Origin: an uncultured Rhodoluna sp.
GTDB taxonomy: Bacteria > Actinomycetota > Actinomycetes > Actinomycetales > Microbacteriaceae
Reading direction: 5' to 3'
Assembly: GCA_937898095.1 (NCBI GenBank)
Contig: CALDKR010000088.1
Span: 1 to 5,080 of the forward strand
Length of the DNA stretch: 5,080 nt
Shown: piece by piece, positions 1 to 5,080 of the stretch
How the letters are laid out: each line of letters begins with the position of its first letter
Numbering within the stretch: position 1 is the first letter of the stretch
Position numbers and translations under genes: made by a program
Notes under the pieces: model-generated
The model's input: only the letters and a program-made list of their open reading frames with translations
Told to the model about the DNA's origin: nothing
The model's database searches: none

Positions 1-10
1 TTTTCTGAAA

Positions 11-913
11 TTAGCGTCGCTTGATGCCCCGAATTGCATCGATGCTCAAAATCACCAAACTCGACCAAACCAACGCGAAGCCAATCCATCTAACCGGTGG
101 CATTGCCTCGTGAAATAAAAAGTATGCGGTGGAGAACTGCAAAATCGGCGTTAGGTATTGAATAAACCCGACATAACGAAGTGGCAGATGTTTTGCTGCT
201 GACCCAAACAGAATTAGCGGAATAGCGGTGAAGAAGCCGAACATCACTAAGCCGAAAATTCCAGGTGCGCCATTGGCCGAGAATTGGATGCCCGGAGCGG
301 TTAGGCCGACAATGGCCAACTGCAGCAGCGCCACCGGCAAAAGCACACCCGACTCGATTGAATAAGAAATGACTGGCGAGACTTTTCCACCCAGCTTGCT
401 TTTGGCAAGACCATAGAAACCAAAAGAGGCGGCGAGACTCAACGCCACCAAAGGTGGGCGACCATAGTCGATGGTCAGCACGACGGCAGCAATTAGACCA
501 ACGGCTGAAGCAATTTTTTGGGCTCGATTGAGCTTCTCGCCCAAAAAGAAAACGCTCAGCGCGATGGTCACCAGCGGGTTTATGAAATATCCGAGGGCCG
601 CTTCGATGGTGTTGTGCTGAGAGACTGCGAAAACATAGACCTCCCAGTTGATCAGAATCAACGCTGTTGCGGCTAGCTGCCAGTTGCGCATTCGGCGATC
701 TCTGATGACCGCCAAAACCTGAGGCCACATGCGACCAAAGCTCACTATTGCTGCGGCAAGCAAAAATCCAAAAACAATACGCCAGCTGACAATTTCAAAA
801 GGCTCCGCAAAAGAGACTGCGGCAATAATTAGCGGAAAACTGCCCCAAATCGAATAGGCACTTATTCCATAGAAAAAGCCCCGACCGAGGTCGGGGCTTT
901 TTGAAGTTTGCAT
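11..913 (-). CDS. rarD: RarD-like EamA/DMT-superfamily transporter
   Basis: This is a 300-residue, very hydrophobic protein of the RarD branch of the drug/metabolite transporter (EamA) superfamily, an inner-membrane carrier with about ten helices. The substrate of this branch is not established; the name comes from chloramphenicol-sensitivity annotations. Family signatures are visible: YGISAYSIWGSFPL at residues 15-28; NWEVYVFAV at 89-97, close to the usual NWxxYVWAV; ALGYFINPL at 106-114 followed by GEKLNRAQ at 125-132; SFGFYGL at 163-169; and GFIQYLTPILQF at 249-260 near the last helices. Length is normal for the family. The ATG lies only 4 nt after the groES stop and has no good Shine-Dalgarno sequence, so translation may be coupled to groES. 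Conserved residues begin near position 12 and no ATG, GTG or TTG lies between, so this start is well supported. That places an intrinsic terminator inside codons 4-14. The TAA stop is at the left edge and the gene is complete. Confidence 0.9.
   Translation of the reverse strand: MQTSKSPDLGRGFFYGISAYSIWGSFPLIIAAVSFAEPFEIVSWRIVFGFLLAAAIVSFGRMWPQVLAVIRDRRMRNWQLAATALILINWEVYVFAVSQHNTIEAALGYFINPLVTIALSVFFLGEKLNRAQKIASAVGLIAAVVLTIDYGRPPLVALSLAASFGFYGLAKSKLGGKVSPVISYSIESGVLLPVALLQLAIVGLTAPGIQFSANGAPGIFGLVMFGFFTAIPLILFGSAAKHLPLRYVGFIQYLTPILQFSTAYFLFHEAMPPVRWIGFALVWSSLVILSIDAIRGIKRR
873..902 (-). terminator. Intrinsic terminator of groES, inside the rarD coding start
   Basis: This is a perfect inverted repeat. 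The arm aaaaagccccgacc (873-886) is matched by ggtcggggcttttt (889-902), giving about a 13-bp GC-rich stem with a 4-nt loop. Read on the minus strand the hairpin begins 15 nt after the groES stop and ends in a run of T, the form of a Rho-independent terminator. Because A and T runs flank both sides, it could also work on the plus strand against antisense transcripts. It sits within codons 4-14 of rarD, and its T-run encodes the Phe13-Phe14 pair. It therefore probably ends most groES transcripts and leaves rarD to read-through or translation-coupled antitermination. Confidence 0.88.
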
Positions 914-917
914 TGCT

Positions 918-1214
918 CTAGCGTACGACTACCGCAAGCACGTCGCGTGCTGAAAGCACGAGATATTCCTCGCCGTTGTACTTAAGCTCGGTGCCGCCAT
1001 ACTTCGAGAAAATGACCTTGTCGCCAACGTTTACGTCAACAGGAATGCGAACACCCTTGTCGTCAACGCGACCTGGACCGACGGCAATGACCTCGGCTTC
1101 TTGTGGCTTCTCTTTCGCGGTGTCTGGAATTACCAGACCCGAAGCGGTTACCTGCTCTGCCTCAACTGGGCGAACAACGATGCGATCTTCAAGTGGCTTG
1201 ATTGAAACCGACAT
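918..1214 (-). CDS. groES: Co-chaperonin GroES (10 kDa chaperonin)
   Basis: This 98-residue cytosolic protein forms the heptameric lid that closes the GroEL folding chamber. Recognisable parts are the N-terminal IKPLEDRIVVRP (5-16), the mobile loop (about 17-35) with LVI at 27-29 as the hydrophobic tripeptide that docks on GroEL, the IPDTAKEKP segment (29-37), VGPGR (45-49), the roof loop around 50-57, and the KVIFSKYGGTE block (67-76). Length is typical. An in-frame ATG at 1259 would add 15 residues but would run through the CIRCE operator; the ATG at 1214 has a strong Shine-Dalgarno sequence and gives the canonical N-terminus. A perfect CIRCE element lies 39 bp upstream, so HrcA repression relieved by heat or protein-folding stress is expected. 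No groEL follows; rarD does, after a terminator. The partner GroEL is presumably encoded elsewhere. Confidence 0.97.
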   Translation of the reverse strand: MSVSIKPLEDRIVVRPVEAEQVTASGLVIPDTAKEKPQEAEVIAVGPGRVDDKGVRIPVDVNVGDKVIFSKYGGTELKYNGEEYLVLSARDVLAVVVR

Positions 1215-1219
1215 GATTA

Positions 1220-1228
1220 CCCCTTCTT
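1220..1228 (-). promoter_or_regulatory. Ribosome binding site of groES
   Basis: The minus strand reads aagaagggg, 5 nt before the ATG at 1214, a strong Shine-Dalgarno match. It settles the groES start at 1214 rather than the in-frame ATG at 1259. Confidence 0.85.
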
Positions 1229-1249
1229 TGTGTGTTGGTGGTTGTTGAA

Positions 1250-1279
1250 ATATTAGCACTCTTGGCAGTTGAGTGCTAA
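1250..1279 (-). promoter_or_regulatory. Candidate groES promoter overlapping CIRCE
   Basis: On the minus strand TTAGCA (1279-1274) is followed after 18 nt by TAATAT (1255-1250). The second hexamer fits the TAnnnT pattern of actinobacterial -10 boxes; the first is only a fair match to TTGACA. Transcription would start near 1243 and leave a leader of about 29 nt containing the Shine-Dalgarno sequence. Both hexamers overlap the CIRCE half-sites, so bound HrcA would block polymerase directly. An alternative is a promoter further upstream between 1280 and 1330, for example with TTCGAC at 1304-1309 on the minus strand as its -35. The choice between the two is inference. Confidence 0.35.
1253..1279. 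promoter_or_regulatory. CIRCE operator (HrcA binding site)
   Basis: TTAGCACTC (1253-1261), a 9-nt spacer, and GAGTGCTAA (1271-1279) match the canonical CIRCE inverted repeat perfectly. This is the operator of the heat-shock repressor HrcA and is typical in front of groES, groEL and dnaK operons. It lies between divergent genes. Its position 39 bp before the groES ATG and 63 bp before the methyltransferase ATG makes groES the obvious target; an effect on the other gene is possible but unsupported. Confidence 0.97.
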
Positions 1280-1330
1280 ATCAATTTCGCTGAGGGCATA
1301 CCAGTCGAATTTTGCTCTGAGTCGAGCAAC

Positions 1331-1336
1331 TATTCT
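1331..1336 (+). promoter_or_regulatory. -10 element for a probable leaderless transcript
   Basis: TATTCT fits the TAnnnT form of actinobacterial -10 boxes and ends 6 nt before the methyltransferase ATG at 1343. Transcription would therefore start at or next to the A of the start codon. No purine-rich Shine-Dalgarno sequence is present upstream of that ATG. No convincing -35 is seen at 16-18 nt; TTGCTC at 1312-1317 is too close. Confidence 0.5.
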
Positions 1337-1342
1337 TGCCCT

Positions 1343-2545
1343 ATGGAACGCGCCGACTTCTTGCACTTGCTCTCGCCAGAGGGTCAGCAGCTGTTGGCAA
1401 CCGTTGGCGAAGTCGACAGCAAAACTGATGTTGTTCGACTGGTCTCGAAACTGCGGGCCCAGGGTCACGACGCCGGTTTGGTCGCTGCGGTTCTAACCCA
1501 GCTCAAATTGCGACGTCGAGCCGCAGCGAAATTTGGGCAGTTTGCTCAGCGCATGTTGTTTACTGAACCCGGATTAGAGCAAGCCTCGCGTTTGGCTGTT
1601 GCGGCAATTCACGCCGGCCGCTTTAGAGATGCCGGCCTTAAAAAGATTGCCGATTTGGGTTGCGGCATCGGTGCTGAATCGATGGCCTTGGCGAGCCTCG
1701 ATATTGATGTCACTGCAGTTGAAATTGATGAGGTCACCGCTGCGGTTGCGACCTATAACCTTGCCGTTTTTGAAAACGCGCGAGTCGAAAACGCCGATGC
1801 CACAGGGGTCAACCTCGACCGTTTTGACGGCTTGTTTCTTGACCCAGCGCGCCGTGAGCTAACCGGGCCGGCTCGTGCTCAGGCTCTTCGCAAATTTGAC
1901 CCAGCGAGCTATTCGCCAAATTTTGATTTTGTTTTAGCCTGCGCTGCATCTAAACCAACTGGCGTCAAGCTTGGTCCTGGTCACCCCCACGAGGCGATTC
2001 CTGATGATTGCGAAGCACAGTGGGTTTCAGTTGATGGCGATTTAGTTGAGCTTTCGCTTTGGTTTGGCCCCCTCGCACGCCCGGGCATCAAGCGCTCGGC
2101 CCTGTTAATTGCCAACGGAGCGAAGCATGAAATCACCAGTGATTCAACCGATCGGCTCGATGCCGAATTAGGTGACGTTGACCAATTTATTTATGAGCCA
2201 GACAACTCGGTGATTCGTTCGCATCTAATCGGCCAGCTGGCAAACCAGATTGGTGCGCACCTGATTAGCGCCGAGATTGCCTATCTGTCGGCCAATCGCG
2301 AAATCAGCTCGCCTTGGCTCAAGGGCTATCGAGTGCTCGACAACCTGGCCTTCGATCGCAAAAAACTCAAAGCCTATTTGCGCGAACGAGAAATCGGCAC
2401 TCTCGAAATCAAAAAGCGCGGTGCTGACATCACCCCTGAGCAGCTGCGCAAAGAACTCGCGCCTAAAGGAAAAGGCGCCGCCACCCTGATAGTAACCAGA
2501 GTGAACGACGCCCACCGAGTTCTTATTTGCGAACCCCTGAAATAA
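1343..2545 (+). CDS. Class I SAM-dependent methyltransferase with C-terminal THUMP-like domain
   Basis: This 400-residue cytosolic enzyme has a Rossmann-type S-adenosylmethionine fold in its middle. Motif I is ADLGCGIGAE at 103-112; the acidic end of the next strand is VEID at 126-129, expected to hold the SAM ribose; motif IV is LFLDPARR at 164-171. Before this comes a helical region (about 1-60) and a conserved segment KFGQFAQRMLFTEPGLEQAS at 63-82. The C-terminal part (about 325-400), with FDRKKLKAYL (337-346), LEIKKRG (354-360) and a final ICEPLK, resembles the THUMP-like domain found in actinobacterial and Bacteroidetes homologues. THUMP domains bind RNA, so an RNA substrate is likely, but the target is unknown. 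The DPARR motif differs from the (D/N)PP(Y/F) motif of N6-adenine enzymes, which argues against that class. The gene is divergent from groES and ends 38 bp from the convergent DUF4190 gene. The start matches the SPEGQQLL conserved N-terminus and looks leaderless. Confidence 0.88.
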   Translation: MERADFLHLLSPEGQQLLATVGEVDSKTDVVRLVSKLRAQGHDAGLVAAVLTQLKLRRRAAAKFGQFAQRMLFTEPGLEQASRLAVAAIHAGRFRDAGLKKIADLGCGIGAESMALASLDIDVTAVEIDEVTAAVATYNLAVFENARVENADATGVNLDRFDGLFLDPARRELTGPARAQALRKFDPASYSPNFDFVLACAASKPTGVKLGPGHPHEAIPDDCEAQWVSVDGDLVELSLWFGPLARPGIKRSALLIANGAKHEITSDSTDRLDAELGDVDQFIYEPDNSVIRSHLIGQLANQIGAHLISAEIAYLSANREISSPWLKGYRVLDNLAFDRKKLKAYLREREIGTLEIKKRGADITPEQLRKELAPKGKGAATLIVTRVNDAHRVLICEPLK

Positions 2546-2571
2546 ATCAGTCGTTTGGTTCGCGAACCCCT
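2529..2571. repeat. Nested inverted repeat with palindrome between convergent genes
   Basis: GCGAACC (2529-2535) pairs with GGTTCGC (2557-2563), and inside it CTGA (2537-2540) pairs with TCAG (2547-2550) around aataaa. Also present are a perfect 12-bp palindrome, ggttcgcgaacc (2557-2568), and a direct repeat of gcgaacccct (2529-2538 and 2562-2571). The structure spans the methyltransferase stop and the convergent gap. There is no T-run on either strand, so it is not a standard intrinsic terminator. It may slow polymerase or protect 3' ends, or be chance. Confidence 0.35.
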
Positions 2572-2583
2572 AGCTCGCTAGAA

Positions 2584-3015
2584 CTACCAATTCATCATTC
2601 CGCGACCATCCATGTCGCCGCCCCAGCCGTTCATCTGAAAATAGTGCTCAAGGCCGGTTAGTGGCACGCCCTGGGTTAGGGCAACAATCGCCATGCCAAG
2701 CGCGAATAGTCCGCCGAAAACAAAGAATGCAACCTGGATGTAGCCGAGAACCATAGCGATAATCGCTAGAACGCGACCGTCTTGTGGGTTCTTTTTGAGC
2801 TGTGAAAGTGAGATGTGCGAGAGCACTACCGCTGGCAGCCAGGCGCCGATAACTGCGAAACCGAGTGAGACCAGCGAGAGAATGTTAAGGTTCGAGAAGT
2901 CATATCTCTTTTTGGCAACCGCCTGAACGGTTGATTCAATCTTTGCTTCGGTGGTGGCCTCGGCGGTTGATTCTGCAGCGTCTGCTGACTTAGCTGCACT
3001 TGATTTTGCTGCCAT
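2584..3015 (-). CDS. Small membrane protein with DUF4190-type domain
   Basis: This is a 143-residue protein of unknown function. Residues 1-37 are a low-complexity tail rich in Ala, Ser, Thr, Glu and Lys, with no signal peptide, so probably cytoplasmic. A DUF4190-like core follows: NILSLVSLGFAVIGAWLPAV (44-63) as the first helix, the characteristic loop LSHISLSQLKKNPQDGR (65-81), then LAIIAMVLGYIQVAFFVFGG (83-102), continuing hydrophobic to about 113 and possibly forming two segments. The last 20 residues are rich in Gly, Met and Trp/Asn and look disordered. An in-frame ATG at 3090 is possible, but the ATG at 3015 has a strong Shine-Dalgarno sequence and the 25 extra residues look non-coding. 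About 98 bp separate it from tsaD upstream; no terminator or clear promoter is visible there, only a 5-bp stem (3034-3046). It could be co-transcribed with tsaB-rimI-tsaD or have its own weak promoter. DUF4190 proteins are common in actinobacteria without assigned role. Confidence 0.82.
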   Translation of the reverse strand: MAAKSSAAKSADAAESTAEATTEAKIESTVQAVAKKRYDFSNLNILSLVSLGFAVIGAWLPAVVLSHISLSQLKKNPQDGRVLAIIAMVLGYIQVAFFVFGGLFALGMAIVALTQGVPLTGLEHYFQMNGWGGDMDGRGMMNW

Positions 3016-3020
3016 GGTGT

Positions 3021-3028
3021 TCTCCCTT
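3021..3028 (-). promoter_or_regulatory. Ribosome binding site of the DUF4190 gene
   Basis: The minus strand reads aagggaga, 5 nt before the ATG at 3015. This strong match selects 3015 over the in-frame ATG at 3090. Confidence 0.8.
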
Positions 3029-3113
3029 TTTCTGAGGCAACGCCTCGATACGTGATTATTCGACCACTGCTGTCTGAGAGTTGTCTGCAAACGCGCTGAA
3101 TGTTATTTGCGAA

Positions 3114-4628
3114 TTAAAGTGATTGAACTGTCGTCACGGGCAGCGTTGAGTGAGCGCTGAAATTCAATGACGATGGCTGATAGCCGGCCATAATCAGCTG
3201 TGCTCCGAGAGCGGCAATCATCGCACCGTTGTCGGTGCAAAGACTTAGCGCCGGAATGCGAAGTTCGATTCCATGTTTGGCGCAACGCTCTTTTGCAGCC
3301 TCTCGAAGGCGACTATTCGCGATAACTCCGCCGCCGAGCAGCAATCGAGGCACCCCGTGAGTCAGGCAAGCATCGATTGCCTTGGTGAGCAATACATCGA
3401 CCACTGCCTCTCTAAAACTTGCCGCAACGTCGGCTTTGTTCCAAGGATCGCCACTGGTCTCGGCGACCTCGACCCAGCGAGCAACCGCGGTCTTAAGCCC
3501 TGAGAATGAAAAGTTATAGCGGTGCTTTTCTAGGTCTTTTGGCAGAGTTAACCCGCGAGGGAATCGAATCGCTTTTGGGTCACCGCCAACTGCGGCACGA
3601 TCGATTTCAGGCCCACCTGGGTAGGGCAAGTCAAGCACTCGAGCAACTTTGTCGAATGCCTCACCAGCGGCGTCATCGATGGTTTCGCCTAGCATTTCGA
3701 CATCGGTCAGCAGGTCGCGAACAAGCAGCAATGAAGTGTGACCACCACTGACCAACAGGGCCACGGTTGGCAACTCAAGATTGCCCTCGAGCACATCGAC
3801 GCCCACGTGACCAACCAAGTGATTCACTGCATAGAGCGGTTTGCCGGTCGCAACTGACAGCGCCTTTGCGGCGCCGATTCCGACCATAAGGGCGCCAGCA
3901 AGACCTGGTCCGTTTGTTACCGCAATCGCGTCGATGTCAGCCAGCGAAACTTTTGCTTCAGCGAGCGCCTTGTGCAGTGTTGGCTGCAATGCCTCGAGGT
4001 GAGCGCGGGCTGCAATTTCAGGCACAACACCACCAAAGCGAGCGTGAACATCCATTGAGCTTGAAATCACATTTGCCAGCAGGGTGTTGCCGCGCACAAT
4101 GCCGATGCCAGTTTCATCGCACGAGGTCTCGATGCCAAGAACTAGGGGCTCGTGTTTGCTGTTATTTGCCATGTATGCCGCCAGGTCGAGTCTCATGATC
4201 AGCGCATCGACTCCATCTGGTTGGTAATAAGCTCGGCGAACATCGATTTGCTGGTATCCCAGTTTTTGATAGAGACCAATTGCGCTCGGATTGTCGGCAC
4301 GAACCTCGAGAAAGTTCTCTTTGGCACCGAGCATCGATGCGACTTCGAGCAATTTTTGCATAAGCGCCAGGCCAATTCTTTGGCCACGATAATCAGGGTT
4401 CACGGCGATTGTTTGAACATCGCTTTGATTACTTGCGCCAACTTTGCTGAGCCCGGCAAAAGCTATCAGCCGACCATCGTGACGCACTGTGAAATAGCTG
4501 GTGTGATGCGAGACGATCTCGAGGTGCATGTTTTGTTCAGACCAGGCATCGCGACCAAAGCACTCGTTTTCGAGCTGCATAATTTCGGCGAGGTCGGCCT
4601 CGACAGCCGGCAAAATCAACCAGGTCAT
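3114..4628 (-). CDS. rimI-tsaD: RimI-TsaD fusion: S18 N-acetyltransferase plus tRNA t6A37 threonylcarbamoyltransferase
   Basis: One uninterrupted 504-residue ORF carries two enzymes. Residues 1-149 are a GNAT acetyltransferase of the RimI family, which acetylates the N-terminal Ala of ribosomal protein S18. VNPDYRGQRIG (76-86) is the acetyl-CoA loop, and FLEVRADNPSAIGLYQKLGY (106-125) includes Glu108 and Tyr120, the expected catalytic base and acid by alignment from memory with Salmonella RimI. Residues about 160-504 are TsaD, which transfers threonylcarbamoyl to A37 of ANN-decoding tRNAs. Seen are GIETSCDET (165-173), VPEIAARAHLE (202-212), the metal ligands His270 and His274 in NHLVGHVG, SGGHTS (294-299), ETIDDAAGEAFDKVARV (315-331), NFSFSGLKTA (372-381), LGGGVIANS (431-439) and Asp466 in CTDNGAM. 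Both halves are full length with all motifs intact. The linker is about 10 residues. An internal ATG (4170-4172, Met153) could give a 352-residue free TsaD but has only a weak ribosome site. The start overlaps the tsaB stop as ATGA. Confidence 0.95.
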   Translation of the reverse strand: MTWLILPAVEADLAEIMQLENECFGRDAWSEQNMHLEIVSHHTSYFTVRHDGRLIAFAGLSKVGASNQSDVQTIAVNPDYRGQRIGLALMQKLLEVASMLGAKENFLEVRADNPSAIGLYQKLGYQQIDVRRAYYQPDGVDALIMRLDLAAYMANNSKHEPLVLGIETSCDETGIGIVRGNTLLANVISSSMDVHARFGGVVPEIAARAHLEALQPTLHKALAEAKVSLADIDAIAVTNGPGLAGALMVGIGAAKALSVATGKPLYAVNHLVGHVGVDVLEGNLELPTVALLVSGGHTSLLLVRDLLTDVEMLGETIDDAAGEAFDKVARVLDLPYPGGPEIDRAAVGGDPKAIRFPRGLTLPKDLEKHRYNFSFSGLKTAVARWVEVAETSGDPWNKADVAASFREAVVDVLLTKAIDACLTHGVPRLLLGGGVIANSRLREAAKERCAKHGIELRIPALSLCTDNGAMIAALGAQLIMAGYQPSSLNFSAHSTLPVTTVQSL

Positions 4629-5080
4629 GAGCTCACCTTTTTGCCAGCTAGGCGATTTGATACCGGCGCAACTGCGTCGGCCTCGCGCAAATACAGCGCG
4701 CTTATGTCGGTCGAGGCGTGACCTGCTGATTGCTGGGCCGCGAAAACCTGACCGAGTGCCGCAGCCGAAACGGCAACGTCTTGACCGCCAACAAATCTGA
4801 TCGGTGACAGGTTGCGATTAGCAAGTCGGTCGACAAGTTCGGCCGACTTCATAACGCCGGGGCCCTCGATAGCGATTGGTGCGCCAGATGAATCAAGGCC
4901 CGAATAGACCGCGAAATAGACCTCGCCGCGTCGGGCGTCGGTGGTGATTAGAAGCGGATTTTGCCTGTCAATCTCAATTCCGCTTTTGATTGCTGAAAGT
5001 GCCAAGGCATCGAGACTGACCACGCCGAATGTTTTTGCTCCAACCCCTTCAGCAAACATGATTGCCGCGGCCATGCCGAC
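4625..5080 (-). CDS. tsaB: TsaB, t6A complex dimerization subunit (5'-truncated by window edge)
   Basis: The reading frame runs off the right edge, and 151 C-terminal residues are present. TsaB is the inactive TsaD paralogue that pairs with TsaD and recruits TsaE in the bacterial t6A37 complex. The visible frame starts VGMAAAIMFAEG, which matches the segment after the family's GPGSFTGLRVG motif, so roughly 75-80 N-terminal residues are missing; the ATG at 5074 is an internal Met, not the start. Further family signatures are SLDALAL soon after, DARRGEVYFAVY (the usual DARRxEVY block) and ISALYLREADA near the C-terminus (the usual PLYLRxPDA). The gene ends in ATGA, sharing 4 nt with the rimI-tsaD start, so the two are co-transcribed and translationally coupled. 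The common upstream neighbour tsaE would lie outside the window. Confidence 0.93.
   Translation of the reverse strand, partial: VGMAAAIMFAEGVGAKTFGVVSLDALALSAIKSGIEIDRQNPLLITTDARRGEVYFAVYSGLDSSGAPIAIEGPGVMKSAELVDRLANRNLSPIRFVGGQDVAVSAAALGQVFAAQQSAGHASTDISALYLREADAVAPVSNRLAGKKVSS
4632..4640 (-). promoter_or_regulatory. Ribosome binding site of rimI-tsaD
   Basis: The minus strand reads aaaggtgag, ending 3 nt before the ATG at 4628, within the last codons of tsaB. It supports the start at the ATGA overlap, so initiation need not rely wholly on re-initiation after tsaB. Confidence 0.65.

Noticed and set aside
90..728. A 212-residue minus-strand open frame inside rarD
   Set aside because: It is an out-of-frame shadow of rarD, rich in Arg, Ser and His, with no family resemblance; the rarD frame has all the family motifs.
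1215..1259. Longer groES start at the ATG at 1259
   Set aside because: It would translate through half of the CIRCE operator, lacks a ribosome site, and adds 15 residues not found in GroES; the ATG at 1214 has a strong Shine-Dalgarno sequence.
3034..3046. Hairpin gaggc-aac-gcctc as a terminator after tsaD
   Set aside because: The stem is only 5 bp and no T-run follows it on either strand; it lies just upstream of the DUF4190 ribosome site and at most could mildly affect translation there.
3016..3090. Longer start for the DUF4190 gene at the ATG at 3090
   Set aside because: The extra 25 residues are basic and unlike the rest, and the ATG at 3015 has a clear ribosome site at the right distance.
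3103..3285. A 60-residue minus-strand frame overlapping the tsaD 3' end
   Set aside because: It is out of frame with tsaD, low in hydrophobic residues, with no ribosome site or family signature.
4152..4721. A 189-residue plus-strand open frame opposite rimI
   Set aside because: It is antisense to the conserved RimI and TsaB frames, has no recognisable domain, and is explained as a shadow of their codon usage.
5072..5074. ATG at 5072-5074 as the tsaB start
   Set aside because: The frame stays open to the window edge with VG before it, matching the internal RVGMAAA segment of TsaB; the real start lies beyond the window.

Overview
The window looks like ordinary core chromosome from an actinobacterium of moderate GC. 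The best guess is a small-genome, freshwater-type member of the Microbacteriaceae (Rhodoluna/Aquiluna-like). This rests on four things: base composition by eye near one half rather than the high GC of most actinobacteria; an actinobacterial-type GroES; a THUMP-like methyltransferase of the kind common in actinobacteria; and a gene start that looks leaderless. The lineage is inferred, not tested. I saw no mobile element, CRISPR array, tRNA, rRNA or prophage signal, and no convincing new multi-gene system.

Layout. Five genes lie on the minus strand and one on the plus strand. Read in the direction of minus-strand transcription (right to left): a 5'-truncated tsaB (4625-5080) overlaps by 4 nt (ATGA) a single long ORF in which RimI and TsaD are fused in frame (3114-4628). 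After about 100 bp comes a small two-helix membrane protein with a DUF4190-type domain (2584-3015). The plus-strand gene (1343-2545) encodes a class I SAM methyltransferase and ends 38 bp from the DUF4190 gene, tail to tail. Divergent from the methyltransferase is groES (918-1214), which carries a perfect CIRCE operator. A rarD-like EamA transporter gene (11-913) starts 4 nt after the groES stop.

How the genes relate. TsaB and TsaD belong to the machinery that makes t6A at position 37 of ANN-decoding tRNAs. RimI is the N-terminal acetyltransferase of ribosomal protein S18. Together with GroES and a probable RNA-type methyltransferase this is a translation and protein-quality neighbourhood. 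GroES is probably under HrcA heat-shock control.

Points worth a second look: (i) the RimI-TsaD fusion; (ii) a textbook intrinsic terminator, evidently serving groES, that lies inside codons 4-14 of rarD and could act as a translation-coupled attenuator; (iii) the methyltransferase start, which has a -10-like hexamer 6 nt before the ATG and no Shine-Dalgarno sequence; (iv) groES without groEL beside it.
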